From Zancudomyces culisetae (lineage: Eukaryota; Kickxellomycota; Harpellomycetes; Harpellales; Legeriomycetaceae), in contig LSSK01000327.1 of the NCBI GenBank assembly GCA_001969505.1, forward strand, positions 1-64,000: a DNA stretch of 64,000 bases, read 5' to 3'. Within the stretch, counting starts at the first letter, position 1; the number at the start of each line of letters is the position of its first letter. Positions 36,977-47,649 of this stretch are shown piece by piece. The notes under the pieces were generated by a model that did not search any database, had not been told where the DNA came from, and saw nothing but the letters and a program-made list of their open reading frames with translations. Position numbers and translations under genes: made by a program.

Positions 36977-37570
36977 GTGTGCACTTCCTAGATTTTGTGA
37001 TCTTTTATTTCCTTTCTTTTTATTTTTACTCTCGTGCTTACATTTACTATTCACTTTGTCACAGCAACATATTAATAATATTTCTTTTTTTTTGTTTATT
37101 TGTGCATTTTTTGGTGCCAAATCCTACCACAATGCCTAGTCAAAATTACATTTATCCCCTGGGATGGTATTGGATGTTTGTTCTCTGTATCTTTAAAAAA
37201 AGGGAAAAGAAAGGAGCTTTCTACTTGCTTAACTCGTGCTTTGGATACAAAATCTTGAGATTGAGTCTTTCTTTGAAATTTGAAGTTGACTCACAGTCAG
37301 TTGATGCAAAGGTAGAAACGCAAAGCTAGCCACCGCATTGCAAAACCAAGTTCTTTTGTTATTGTGAAAAATACATTGAAAAGCCAACAACTTTAAATCA
37401 TAAAATACATCATACATCGGTACACATGTGTTTAAGTATATGTCTTTATTTTTTTATTTTGATCTTCACATAAACAGATACTCTTAAACAAAAGCTATGC
37501 CTCAGTCGGCAATAAACACCGCAATAACAGCAATCATACCATCAAAAATAGTTGGTTATGATAATAGCAA
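36977..37570. other. Convergent intergenic region
   Basis: 3' flanks of ERG11 (+) and TCD1 (-). A 127-codon plus frame at 36946-37329 overlaps the ERG11 end in another frame, is T/F-rich and has no motif. Confidence 0.5.
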
Positions 37571-39107
37571 TCATCTAAACCTACTTTGCCACATCTCTTC
37601 TGCAAACCTACTTTTGATTAAATCAACAACCTCTTTCGGGTAATGTATTTCTGGCGCAACCTTTATCTTTTCATGTTTATCAGCTTCCGATTTGGTCATA
37701 CACACACAATTTTGAAGACTCAGTGGCATGTTGACATCCCATCTAATCAGCGTCAACTTGTCTGTCGCACCAGATATTACGCTCTTCCCACGCCATATCT
37801 CCTCCAAGAGATATCCACAGTCTTCTACAGATAAGCAGGTTGACTTGATTTTCCCAGTTATTTTACCTTCTCTATGCAAAAGATCTCTATTTAACCGGAC
37901 GTATAGTGCGTGCCTTCCTTTGATGGCCAGTGGCTCAGTATCAAAGCCTGCCAAGTTCGTTAATACTCTCGTTGCTAATGTCATTCCAAAAATCGCTGGC
38001 ATTGTTCCTATTGATTTTTATAATACACATTCACTGTCGATTAGATTGTTCAAATGGCTAGAACTAAAGACAAAAAGGCTAAGCTAAATACTTACCCAAC
38101 ACAGGAACAATTCGCACTCTAAAATCAGGAAGCACAGCAAACTCCTCGGCACTCTCCTCCTGGCTTTCCGAAAGTGGTAAAAGTTGCACTTTCCCTGGTT
38201 TTTCGGTTGAATATACCACCTCAATACCTTGTTCAATGCCCATTTTTTTGAGCTGTCTCCGCACGGATCGTGACAATGGATCTTCAAAAGTATTTCCAAT
38301 GTCAGCTATTTGGATTCTGGAGGGGTCTGATTTCATACCCGAGCCCATTGAGCTTATAACCCTCAGGTTGTTGTCGTAACAATACTTTAATAGGTCTAAC
38401 TTTGTGGTGATATTATCGATACAGTCTATCACGTAGTCAGGGTTACCTGACAGGAGTTCAGATGCATTGTCAATGCTGAATAGCTCAACACGAGCATCTA
38501 TCAAAGCATGGGGCACAATATTTTGTATATACTGTTGCAAGACGACTGTTTTGGGGGTACCAACGTCACTCCTAGAAGCCACGGCATGTCTGTTCAGCGA
38601 ACTCAGTGTGACTTGATCAAAGTCAATTATACGGATTCGCTGGACTCCCGATCGTAGCAACATCATAACAGCCCACGATCCAACACCGCCAGCACCAACA
38701 ACTATCACGAAACTATTCATAATCTTCTCTAGACCCTCTTCGCCGAAAAATACTTTATTCCTTGCCAACTGTTCAGAAAAGAGCTCCTTCTCGTCTGATT
38801 GTAGGTTTATGACTGATTTTTTGTCAACAATTCTATTTGGATATTCCTTCTGAAATAGTTCAGAAACGCTGGGATCGCGGTCATAAGAGGAAAGCATTGG
38901 TTCAAATTTTTGATTCATGTTTTCAATACCGTCAGAAAAATCGCCCAATTCTTCCTTCAACTTTCGCACCCTTCGTTTTCGCTGTACACCTTGGATGCTG
39001 AACACAGTTACCAGTGTTGCTACTGATGCAGCGGCAGCTACGATTGCTAACTGGGCATTATTGTTTTTCGATAGGAATGTCGTCAATTCTTCAAGTTTGC
39101 TCGCCAT
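37571..39107 (-). CDS. TCD1: tRNA threonylcarbamoyladenosine dehydratase (Tcd/CsdL family)
   Basis: E1-like enzyme that uses ATP to convert t6A37 of tRNAs into its cyclic form ct6A; the yeast proteins Tcd1/Tcd2 sit on the mitochondrial outer membrane. Exons 39107-38096 and 38007-37571 give 482 aa. An N-terminal membrane segment (about residues 19-39) precedes the ThiF-like Rossmann domain with VVGAGGVGSW (138-143), RIIDFDQVTLSSLNRHAVA and DCIDNITTKLDLLKYC. Exon 2 holds TMPAIFGMTLATRVL and the fungal C-terminal region. The start is the first ATG (MASKLEEL). Yeast has two paralogues, and I cannot tell which one this is. It is divergent from eIF3f. Confidence 0.92.
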
Positions 39108-40497
39108 GATATTACAAAGAAAGATAAAAAGCAAAGAGATAGGCTTAATTGGATAAAAAAGGCTAATTTATCTAACTATATCTGTAGAGTTTGTTTCGAT
39201 TTAAAATATACTTCCGGTGTTGGATATTTGCCCAAACTTAACAAGAGCTAGGATGTATTTTCTCTAAAAAAGATTTCTGTTTGCCTTTTATTTTCTGGAA
39301 AACAACCCTTATTTTTTATAGATTGGTGCTGCTAATTGGTAAAGCTAATAACGATGTAAATAACATTACAATAGCAATAATTTCAGATTCCAAGTCTCAA
39401 ATCTCAAATCCGAAGCTCCCAGCATTCTCAACTTTTCAAAATCCGTATTTCTTGGCCAACCCTCCACCCGAAACCCACAACGATTTCAATTTGACTAAAA
39501 GTAATTTGGAGACTTTTTTTTTTCTTTGCTGTCAAAAATGCTTATTCACGCTACCAGACTAGCGAAGCGTAATTATTTTTTAAAGTGATGGACCTGGTGA
39601 GGTGAGGCAGAAAACCATTTATTCACTTGAGAGAGGTCTTTGCATTTATATGCATGTTGCTAGACATTATACAGTGGTAAACATAAATCTCACTAATACC
39701 AGGACAAAATATGTCTAAGGAAGCGTGTATATGATAGTATGTTGGTGAAAGCATTGATAGTATTGGTACTTTGCAAATATGATCAATACCCGCAACCCAA
39801 AATAATGAACTAAAAGTGCACGGTATAACAAGAAATAAAAAAATGTCCAGGCTGACACCAATAAAACACACATGTAGATGTATCGTATACTACTCTTGGT
39901 GTCCTAGTAAAATAACAGGGTTCCGAGAGATATATAGTTTGTTTAAAAAGCTAATGTTATTTTTTCAAAATCTTTTACTGAACTGTGTTGAAAACAAAAA
40001 GCTTGCAAAAGGTAATTGGTTCAAAATAAAGAAAATCAATTTGGTGAAGGGTTGGGAGAGAAAAAATTGCTATCGAAAACGTATGTACAGTTAGTGCAGG
40101 CAAAGGGGGAAAATGTAAATAATGCCAAAAGGCTTGCAAAGAAAAAATTTTTTTGTTTTCTAATTTCCAATTTTTGGTTTTTAATGCAGGCGATTTGAGC
40201 ATTGAGCTTGGAACCAAATATATTTTAAAGACGATCTTAAAGAACGTGTTTATACAAGCATTAGCTCCATTTAAAGCGCACAAAGATTGCAGGGGCTCTC
40301 GGCCATTAAGGATAAAGAATTTAGATTGTAGGTTTACAAATATATTATCTTTGAATTTTGCGATTTTTTCAACTCAGATGAAGAATGTCTTTAGCAAGGA
40401 ACAATTAAGTCAAGTTAGAAAATCAAAAAACAAAAACAAATTTTGAAACTAACGATATTACATCATTATATTACCTTTAGAACGAAAGCAAGGAAGA
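39108..40497. other. Divergent promoter region TCD1/eIF3f
   Basis: About 1.4 kb. Several frames of 60-100 codons on both strands show no motif. GGTAATTGG near 40012 and a T-rich tract ending in AG near 40193 could bound a 5' UTR intron of eIF3f, but I cannot test this. Confidence 0.45.
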
Positions 40498-41442
40498 ATG
40501 GCATTAAATCTCAACCTACCAAAATTCTCGGTGTCGACAGTAAACTCGGTGAAAAAGAATAAGGAGGTGGAACGAGCACACCAAGTTTACTTGAATCCAA
40601 GCGTACCTTTTTCAGTTATAGATCATTACCTTCGTAGGAACGATAAACAAGATCGAGTTATTGGAACCCTATTAGGAACAAGATCAGAGGAGGGCAAAGT
40701 AGTAGAAATCAAATCGTGTTTCCCAGTACCACATTTTGAAACAGATAGCCATGTAGAAGTAGATATGGAATACCACAGAATATTTTACAACACCTTGAAA
40801 AAGGTTAATCCAAATGAAGAAATAGTAGGGTGGTACGCAACAGGTAGTAAGATAGGCAAACATGCGCCTCTGATACAAGAATTCTATGCCTTGGAGGCAT
40901 TGCCACATGATTCCGTTCATATGATTATGGATACTGGACTGGAGGGTGAAAGTCTAAACATTCAAATGTTTTCTGGAATCTATTTTGGTGCCGTTGGTCA
41001 ACCTGATGGAGTTTTCTTCTCTCCCTTAAAGTACGAATTCAGCTATCCAAAAGCAGAGCGTAAGGTTCTTGAGTTGGTGGCAATGTCAAAGGGGGATGTG
41101 AGTACTAGTCCTAAGGATGAGTCTGGATTCCCTAATGGTAACGGATCTGTGGTACCTCTAATTACAGATATGGAACAGCTGGAACAGGCTATCCAAGATC
41201 TTTTGGAAATGGTTAGACGCGTAAATGGATATGTAAAGAGAGTTATTGATGGCACATCCACACCAGATATTGTTGTAGGAAAATACCTGATGGAAATGCT
41301 GTCGTGTGTTCCAAGAATTGATCCCGAAAACTTTGAGGCTCTCTTCCAAGGCCATCTTCAAAATCTACTTATGGTTGTTTATCTAAGCAACTTGGTTCGG
41401 GCCCAGGTCAACATTTCCAACAGGCTTTTATGGGTTGTTTGA
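40498..41442 (+). CDS. Translation initiation factor eIF3 subunit F
   Basis: MPN-domain subunit of the eIF3 complex, which loads mRNA and initiator tRNA on the 40S subunit. An intronless frame of 314 aa. The MPN domain spans about residues 30-160 (VYLNPSVPFSVIDHYLRR, RVIGTLLGTRSEEGKVVEI, EEIVGWYATGSKIGKHAPLI). The JAMM metal-binding motif (HxH...S..D) is absent, as expected for the structural MPN- class. The C-terminal half ends LLMVVYLSNLVRAQVNIS, conserved in eIF3f and the related CSN6/Rpn8 group. GWYATG and the C-terminus favour eIF3f over Rpn8. Budding yeast lacks this subunit, so it fits a non-Saccharomyces fungus. Confidence 0.93.
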   Translation: MALNLNLPKFSVSTVNSVKKNKEVERAHQVYLNPSVPFSVIDHYLRRNDKQDRVIGTLLGTRSEEGKVVEIKSCFPVPHFETDSHVEVDMEYHRIFYNTLKKVNPNEEIVGWYATGSKIGKHAPLIQEFYALEALPHDSVHMIMDTGLEGESLNIQMFSGIYFGAVGQPDGVFFSPLKYEFSYPKAERKVLELVAMSKGDVSTSPKDESGFPNGNGSVVPLITDMEQLEQAIQDLLEMVRRVNGYVKRVIDGTSTPDIVVGKYLMEMLSCVPRIDPENFEALFQGHLQNLLMVVYLSNLVRAQVNISNRLLWVV

Positions 41443-41744
41443 GTATGTTTATTTGCTAATTTTACATATATTTTATCACGCTTGTTCTCTTTATTTTAGC
41501 TAGCCCTACCTTTAAATAAAACGCATGCTACTTTCTAAATTTTTTTTCAAAAAAAAATATTGAGGGGAGAAGGGAAGGGAAGGGGTGGTGCAAGGATAAA
41601 TAAAAAGCCAATGCAAAGCAACGCGAGACAACAACAATAAAAAAGGCAATAAAAAAGAATAAGGAAACTAGGAAATAATTTCCAAGGCGTATAACTCAGT
41701 AACAGAAAATAGGCGAATTGTAGTGCGGCTCATGATATCCTGGC
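41443..41744. other. Convergent intergenic region
   Basis: Short 3' flank shared by eIF3f (+) and bestrophin-like paralogue 2 (-), with a G-rich stretch (41563-41592). Nothing else seen. Confidence 0.5.
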
Positions 41745-42896
41745 TTAATTTGCATTCATTGCTTCAAAGCTGAATGTTAACTCATCGTACAGATTATCAC
41801 AGAACTTTTGAGTCTGTAAATCGTTCTGGTCCTTACCAAAGGGATCCTCTATTTCCTCACCGATGACCATAGTTCCAAGCAACATGAACGCAACAATAAG
41901 TTGAATAACAACGACATTCAAGTCAGTTGAGCTGCCCAGGGTCCATGGTAAGTATAGCAGATATAGCCAAATGGTTTGGTACAAGTGTGAACTATACGCT
42001 TGTGGTATTGGTGTTGTTTGGATTCGCAGGCAGGCCTTAAATGCACAAGACAGCGTATTGGTATGCATTTGTAAAAGATTTGCTGTAGTTGGTTTGATTT
42101 TTCCATCGGGAATATTGGTAATGAACTCAGTAAGCTGGTTTAATAGGCGCAGTGGTAGGTTGATATCCTCGATACGAAAAGATCTATCGGAAACCTTAGG
42201 AAGGATAGGACTACGATCTGATTGTGTAGAACTAGAAGCACTTACAAGAGTAACAGCAGTATCAACAGCGTGGAAATTATGGAAGGATGATTTTGATTGT
42301 ACAAAATTCTTTGTCTGTGAGTTGAGCAGAGAGTACAGTTTTGGATAAATGACTTCCGTCTCCTCATTCAAGTATGATCTGACAGAGTATGCAAACGCCA
42401 CAGTGTTCTTGAGCGCCTGTAGCTTTTCCTGTTCCTCTTTTGCTGTGTCAGTTTTTACACATACTCTAATCATTCTAAGGATATTAGACACGGTTTCTTC
42501 GATGGTGCCCCATGTTTTTCTTCCTTCCCAGAACCTGTCATAGGCTGTGTTTGTCCTGAACACCAAAAGCATACTCATTGCAATTGAAACAAATGACACT
42601 ACTCATTGCATTATCAGCCTTCTTTTAATATAAACAGGAAGAAAAGTGTGTAAATAAGTTATATAATGTGTAGCTGAAACACCAGACATGCATTACTTAC
42701 GTGTACTTGGGCTAATTCCTGGAAGATTGTAGTATCCTAGGAAAAAACGTGCCAAACTCGAATACAGTGCGTTAAAAACCAGAAAAGGCCATATTTTGAG
42801 AAAAATAGAAGGCAGCCATAGCGAAGCGCTAAATTTGAAAAAACTGGAAAGCCGTTCCCTTTTTTGGAGTATGTAATCTTTGTTGTAGGATTTCAT
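41745..42896 (-). CDS. Bestrophin-like UPF0187 membrane protein, paralogue 2
   Basis: Same family as the gene at 13801-15000. Exons 42896-42701 and 42598-41745 join in phase 1 to 349 aa. The junction gives SPSTLSFVSIAMSMLLVFRT, and exon 2 continues NTAYDRFWEGRKTWGTIEET. Further shared blocks are LRIQTTPIPQAYSSHLYQ, YLLYLPWTL and MVIGEEIEDPFGKDQNDLQT, which align one to one with paralogue 1. FWEGR here matches the general family better than paralogue 1's YYDGR. The shared intron site and phase show a common gene origin. The copies are 27 kb apart on opposite strands. Function as an anion channel is inferred from distant animal relatives. Confidence 0.9.
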
Positions 42897-44511
42897 TTTT
42901 TTCGTAGACTATAGATATTTGTATACTAAGTAAAATATGGTGATAAAGGTATTTCTTCTCATCCCGTAACACTATGCTCTTTTAAACTCAGAGAGGAGGG
43001 GCGCCGATTATAAATGGTTAAATATTCTTGGGATGCCATTCCAGTCTCATATACTGGTAGGCAAAATTTCGGCAGTTTATTTTTGTAGTAAACAATTATT
43101 CTCCCAATTAAATGTAGCTGCTAATCCAGTTACCGCAATTTGGGATGAATTACAAGCGATAAATTGGCCTGAATCGAACAATAATTTGTTAATCTCGCCG
43201 TATTTTGGGAACATTGCCTTGATAAATTATTAAGCTTGCCCAATCAAGTTCGTTGAGTTTAAATATACGACTTTCCAGCCTTTGATTTATTGTTCTTTTT
43301 TTTTCTTTGCAGAATTTAGTTATTTTAGGATCATATATGAATTGGAGGGAAATAACATGCAGGCACAGAAAATCAGCAAGGCCATTTTAATATACTTTGT
43401 GTTGCGCTGTATTACATTGCATTTCGCTTTTTTCTTGTCCTATCATAAATGACTAACAGCTGAATGGGAAGGGCAGGGAGATATCATGCGCAAGTCCTTA
43501 GCTTCTGGGTATTTCATGGGTCTGGCCTTCACATACAAAAGTGATGAAAAAGAATGTTGGAATTTTCTTTTGCAAACCCATTTGCTGATTTAGCTAAAAT
43601 TTCCCCAATTACGCCACCAATCTGGAAATACACTCTGTGCGATTCAAAAACAGCCGCATAGCATTTAATTGAAACAACAGAAAATGGTGGCGTGATTTTT
43701 AATGATTTTTCCCTAGGCGCGCAACAAAAATAGGTGGAAACATACTACTTCACACATAGACACAAGAGTGTAATGTTAATGTGTTTTGCTTTTTGTTTAT
43801 CCATCAAGGTGATAAGGGGAAAAATATGTAATATTGAGCTATTCATCACGATTTTCTTCTATCTTTCTTATAGTACCTGAACATACTCACACTGCTAGTG
43901 AGTACTGGGATAAAAGCTCTCTAGGATTTTCCAACCATAAATTTCGATAAAGTGCAAAGCAAATATCGATTTCATATTGTCTGCTCATAGCCTAGAAAGT
44001 TGGTAAATGAACCTTTTTGCAAGGGTTATGGTAGTTAAATAATGCTCTAAACTCTGTTCAGCTACTTGTGGTGTACAGTACCAATATTTTTTGGCGCTCA
44101 AAATAACGATCGGAAAATTAATGACTTTTGTGTAATTAGCTGACATTCGTGTATCTCTATGAACAACACACACATACACACACGTATATATTTTTATAGT
44201 ATTTGCCCTTTCAGCAACAACTGTATTTTTTAAAAAAATCGTAACAAAAAAAGGAGAACAAATTTATATGTATGAGTTAAACAATGATGATGCAGATTCA
44301 ATGTTCCTTCCCTCCAAAAAAAAAAACATTTTCCAAAAAAACAGCAAGTATACTGTTACGCTTGATCTGAGTATACGATCAATGCCTAGAAATTATGAAC
44401 TCGTTTTATTTTTGCACCAAATAGCGTTTGGGAGTTAGAAATACTTTTTCGAAATGTATACAACCTACTTACTTATCCATACTAACCGAAATAAATACTA
44501 AAAGCGCAGTG
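42897..44511. other. Intergenic
   Basis: 1.6 kb, AT-rich. It contains the doubtful 56-codon ORF at 44268-44438 and an unsupported frame at 43033-43233. Otherwise nothing seen. Confidence 0.5.
44268..44438 (+). CDS. Doubtful small ORF, 56 codons
   Basis: ATG to TAG, with an acidic start (MYELNNDDADSMF) and a basic, then hydrophobic, middle. It resembles nothing I know and lies in the 3' flank of the minus-strand gene at 44512. It may be chance. Confidence 0.12.
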   Translation: MYELNNDDADSMFLPSKKKNIFQKNSKYTVTLDLSIRSMPRNYELVLFLHQIAFGS

Positions 44512-44907
44512 TTAATTTTTAATCAATCGCAAAATATAGGGAAAGAATCCTGGACTCGTATGTTGTAAGTATAATGTTGAAATGTAAAGCACAAACGTAA
44601 AACCTGCTATAAGCGGAATCAGGTATAGCACAGCTCTTGATTTTGCACTAAACGCACAGGAATACTTGGTTGATAGTTTTTTTGTCTGTCCCATAGCTGA
44701 TGAGACCACGTAAATGGTTTTTAGTATTACGAGAATAAAAGCTAAAACTGCAGCAGCTATCTTTAGGTAATCCCTTGGGAGCATCTCCGATAGTATATTC
44801 AGTACCAGACCTACAATAGAGAGTATTAAAATAAAAGTGTGGAGAATATACAGTGCTATTGGGAACTCATCAAATCGCATACTTTTCTCAGTTGTTGTGT
44901 CAGACAT
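44512..44907 (-). CDS. Small multi-pass membrane protein, function unknown
   Basis: A single frame of 131 aa. A polar N-terminus (MSDTTTEKSMRFDEF) is followed by three clear membrane segments: ALYILHTFILILSIVGLVL, IAAAVLAFILVILKTIYVV and LYLIPLIAGFTFVLYISTLY. A basic linker (KKLSTKYSCAFSAKSR) lies between the second and third. The spacing recalls small four-helix proteins, but I cannot place it in a family. No intron is needed. The length, hydrophobic pattern and isolation of the frame make a real gene more likely than not. Confidence 0.6.
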   Translation of the reverse strand: MSDTTTEKSMRFDEFPIALYILHTFILILSIVGLVLNILSEMLPRDYLKIAAAVLAFILVILKTIYVVSSAMGQTKKLSTKYSCAFSAKSRAVLYLIPLIAGFTFVLYISTLYLQHTSPGFFPYILRLIKN

Positions 44908-47649
44908 TTTTTATAGTAAATATTAACTTGTTATCGTCGTTTAATTATGAAATGCATGAAAGTTTGCTCTGTATTTCGAAATACAAATCAACATCAGAGT
45001 TCATTCTGGGCTATATATACCGACTCATAGAATTCTATTTGCACCTTTGGTGCTGATGCAAAGAAAAAAAAAGGTAGAAAGAAGCATGAACGTAGATATC
45101 ACTTTCTGGGTACGGAAAATTGCATGTCAACCTTCTGAAATATGATATAGTGATTGATACACGCTCGTAGCTCAAACCAGTTTACGTGTAATTTTTTTGA
45201 ATGTGGGCTTTGAATGCGCTTCGATATCACATTCTTACTTTTTCATAACCAAGTTGGTTGCGGCATAACAATAATAAAAATAAGTAATAAAAGTTAAAAG
45301 TTAGAAGTTTGTCGAGTACAATCATATTTCTAAGTTCTAAAGTGGTAATATAGATACAATTGCTGCGATGTTATACAACCCCCAAGTCCGGTTGATTTTT
45401 TGATACAGCAGCTATAAGATAATACGTATTAAGTGCGGAAAATATCTCTTTAATTTCAGGATGAAGTGATGTAGTGGTTATCAGATTTACAGCAAAAATA
45501 ATTACCCTAAAAGGCTATACAGAGTCTTGTTAGGTATTTGTTGAAAATAGATGTGGATGAAGAAAACCAACACCAGTATCACTATATAACTGGGATATTT
45601 ATAATAAAAAGATGCATATCCCGGTAGCAATCAATAATGCTTATTAGAAATGACGGCAACATCTGTATTTAATGGCGCATGGGATTATATCTCATGGTAA
45701 CATGCTTTATACAAACAAGTTAAAACAGTTTATAAAATGCCCACCAATAGTCGGATAATATATATCTCTTAAGCAGGTTGGGTCGATTGACCAGGGTTTC
45801 TTAAATTTAATAAGGCTGTATTATACAGCTTAAACTTTATAGAGAGGAGGGGATATATTTTTGATGTGATGCCAATCCAGGAGATTATTTTGTATTATCT
45901 GTATGCGTAAAAGTGAGTTTATTGGAGGCGTTGATGAAAACACAAGCAGTATCCCTTTTTCCATCATTCAACCTGTTTCCAAGCTTCATTAGCGTCAATT
46001 CCAGTTAGTAGTTAGGATGCAGGGGTGGTTTACAAAATCACCAGGAGTTAAGACACATCATATTTAATAAAGTACGAGCTGATTTCCTTTTTTTCTTCCA
46101 TATTGCTATGATCCCGTATAGTAGTTTACATAGGGATAATGAAACGGTTCTTATTCAATTATTTGCGAAAATCACAATTTGATGTTTAAAAGCAGAACAA
46201 GCTTCATGGTAAATTTCTGCTCACATTTGTGTGGATAAACTCCTATTTACAATCAACAAAACATTGGGTACGGCGAATGCTGCCACACCACCTAAACATT
46301 GCGTTTAACCCTTGTGTTAGGGGCATGTTACAACCATGTTACAATCATGTGATACTTTTTTATTCAATACGCAAAATACAAGGCAGGCCCATGCGTTAAT
46401 ATCTAAGTTTTTGTTCTCACACGAATAACTGTGATAAATGGGCTAACTCTTAGGAGAGATATTGTAAATGGCTGGATGGGCGGTGGAAGGCAAACTCAAT
46501 ATAGTATTTTCAGAGGGTTTTCCTTAATCCTGCTATTGAAATGCGTGTATGAAGAAAAAAGAGTGAATAGATGGAGGTTAAGTTGAGGTTGAAGCCAAAT
46601 GATTATCTTTTTTTGGTGTTGAAAATGAAACATGTACAGCTACTAGTACTTGAATGACAAATGAATGGCTGGAGATGTGTAAACCTGCAGTCAAAAACTG
46701 ATAGCACGCAGATGAAAAAAAAAAAAAAACAATAATCCCTGGGCGTTTTCTAATGTGTTGGATACTAAATGTACTATCTTTCAGTTCTGCATTTGTACAG
46801 AAAGGCCGACTAGAATACAATATGTGTGACGCATATATGTGTGAACATAAAGAATAGTTCTATCAGCAAAAAAAAAACAATGGATATGGAGGTTCACTTA
46901 GTATAAAAAATGTTATTTGAAAGGACAGAATTTTTCATAAATTAAACTTTCAATGTTTTTTTTATTCACGTAGATATTATCAAAGCTTTGTATTTAAGGC
47001 TAACCACTAAAGAAAGAAAGAGAGACGAGGAGAGACGACCAGAGAGGGAGAGGCGGAGAAATGCGTGGAAATGAAAAAGGCATCCAAACGTGAAAATTAA
47101 ACTGGAATTTTGTTTTAGATGAATCCGCAATGATAAACCGAGGTAATTTATTTTGGAAAGAAAAAGATAGGGTGGAGAAAGGGGTGGAGAAGGGGGGTGG
47201 AGGGGAAAGAAAATTCATTGGAACCTAAAAAAAATGCACCTACAGTAATTGATAATATTAAATGGGTTTTGACATATTAAGGAGCCAAAGCCAGCGAAAT
47301 AATTCATTTTAAGATAAGCAGACCGGTTAATGAATAAGCCGTTTACTTTAAAGCAGTCAAATACTGTGGCACTGAGCTGAACAAATCCTTGGATAAAGAA
47401 CGTACCAGCCATTAAACAAAACAAAATAAAAAAAGATAAATTCAACCAAGACAAAGATCAAGAAAGACTAACAATTGAGTGAATTGCGAATGCGTTTTGG
47501 CCTTGAGAGGGAGAAAGAGAGAGAGACAAGTTAAACGGATATCAATTGTAGATTTTTGGGCTAAGCTTGATAAATAAAGGGCGTTATTTCTTAGGAAAAA
47601 GAGAAGAAGAAAAGAAAGGAGCGGTAGCAATAACAATAGTAAGAAGAGG
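44908..47649. other. 2.7 kb gene-free stretch
   Basis: It lies between divergent genes. Frames at 46578-46820, 47000-47218, 47215-47454 and 47442-47636 (-) are low-complexity and lack motifs. A GA-rich tract (47504-47530) and other purine-rich sequence lead into the next gene. No RNA gene seen. Confidence 0.5.

Noticed and set aside
40498-41442. JAMM metalloprotease (CSN5/Rpn11 type)
   Set aside because: The HxH...S..D metal-binding motif is absent; the sequence fits the non-catalytic eIF3f subunit.
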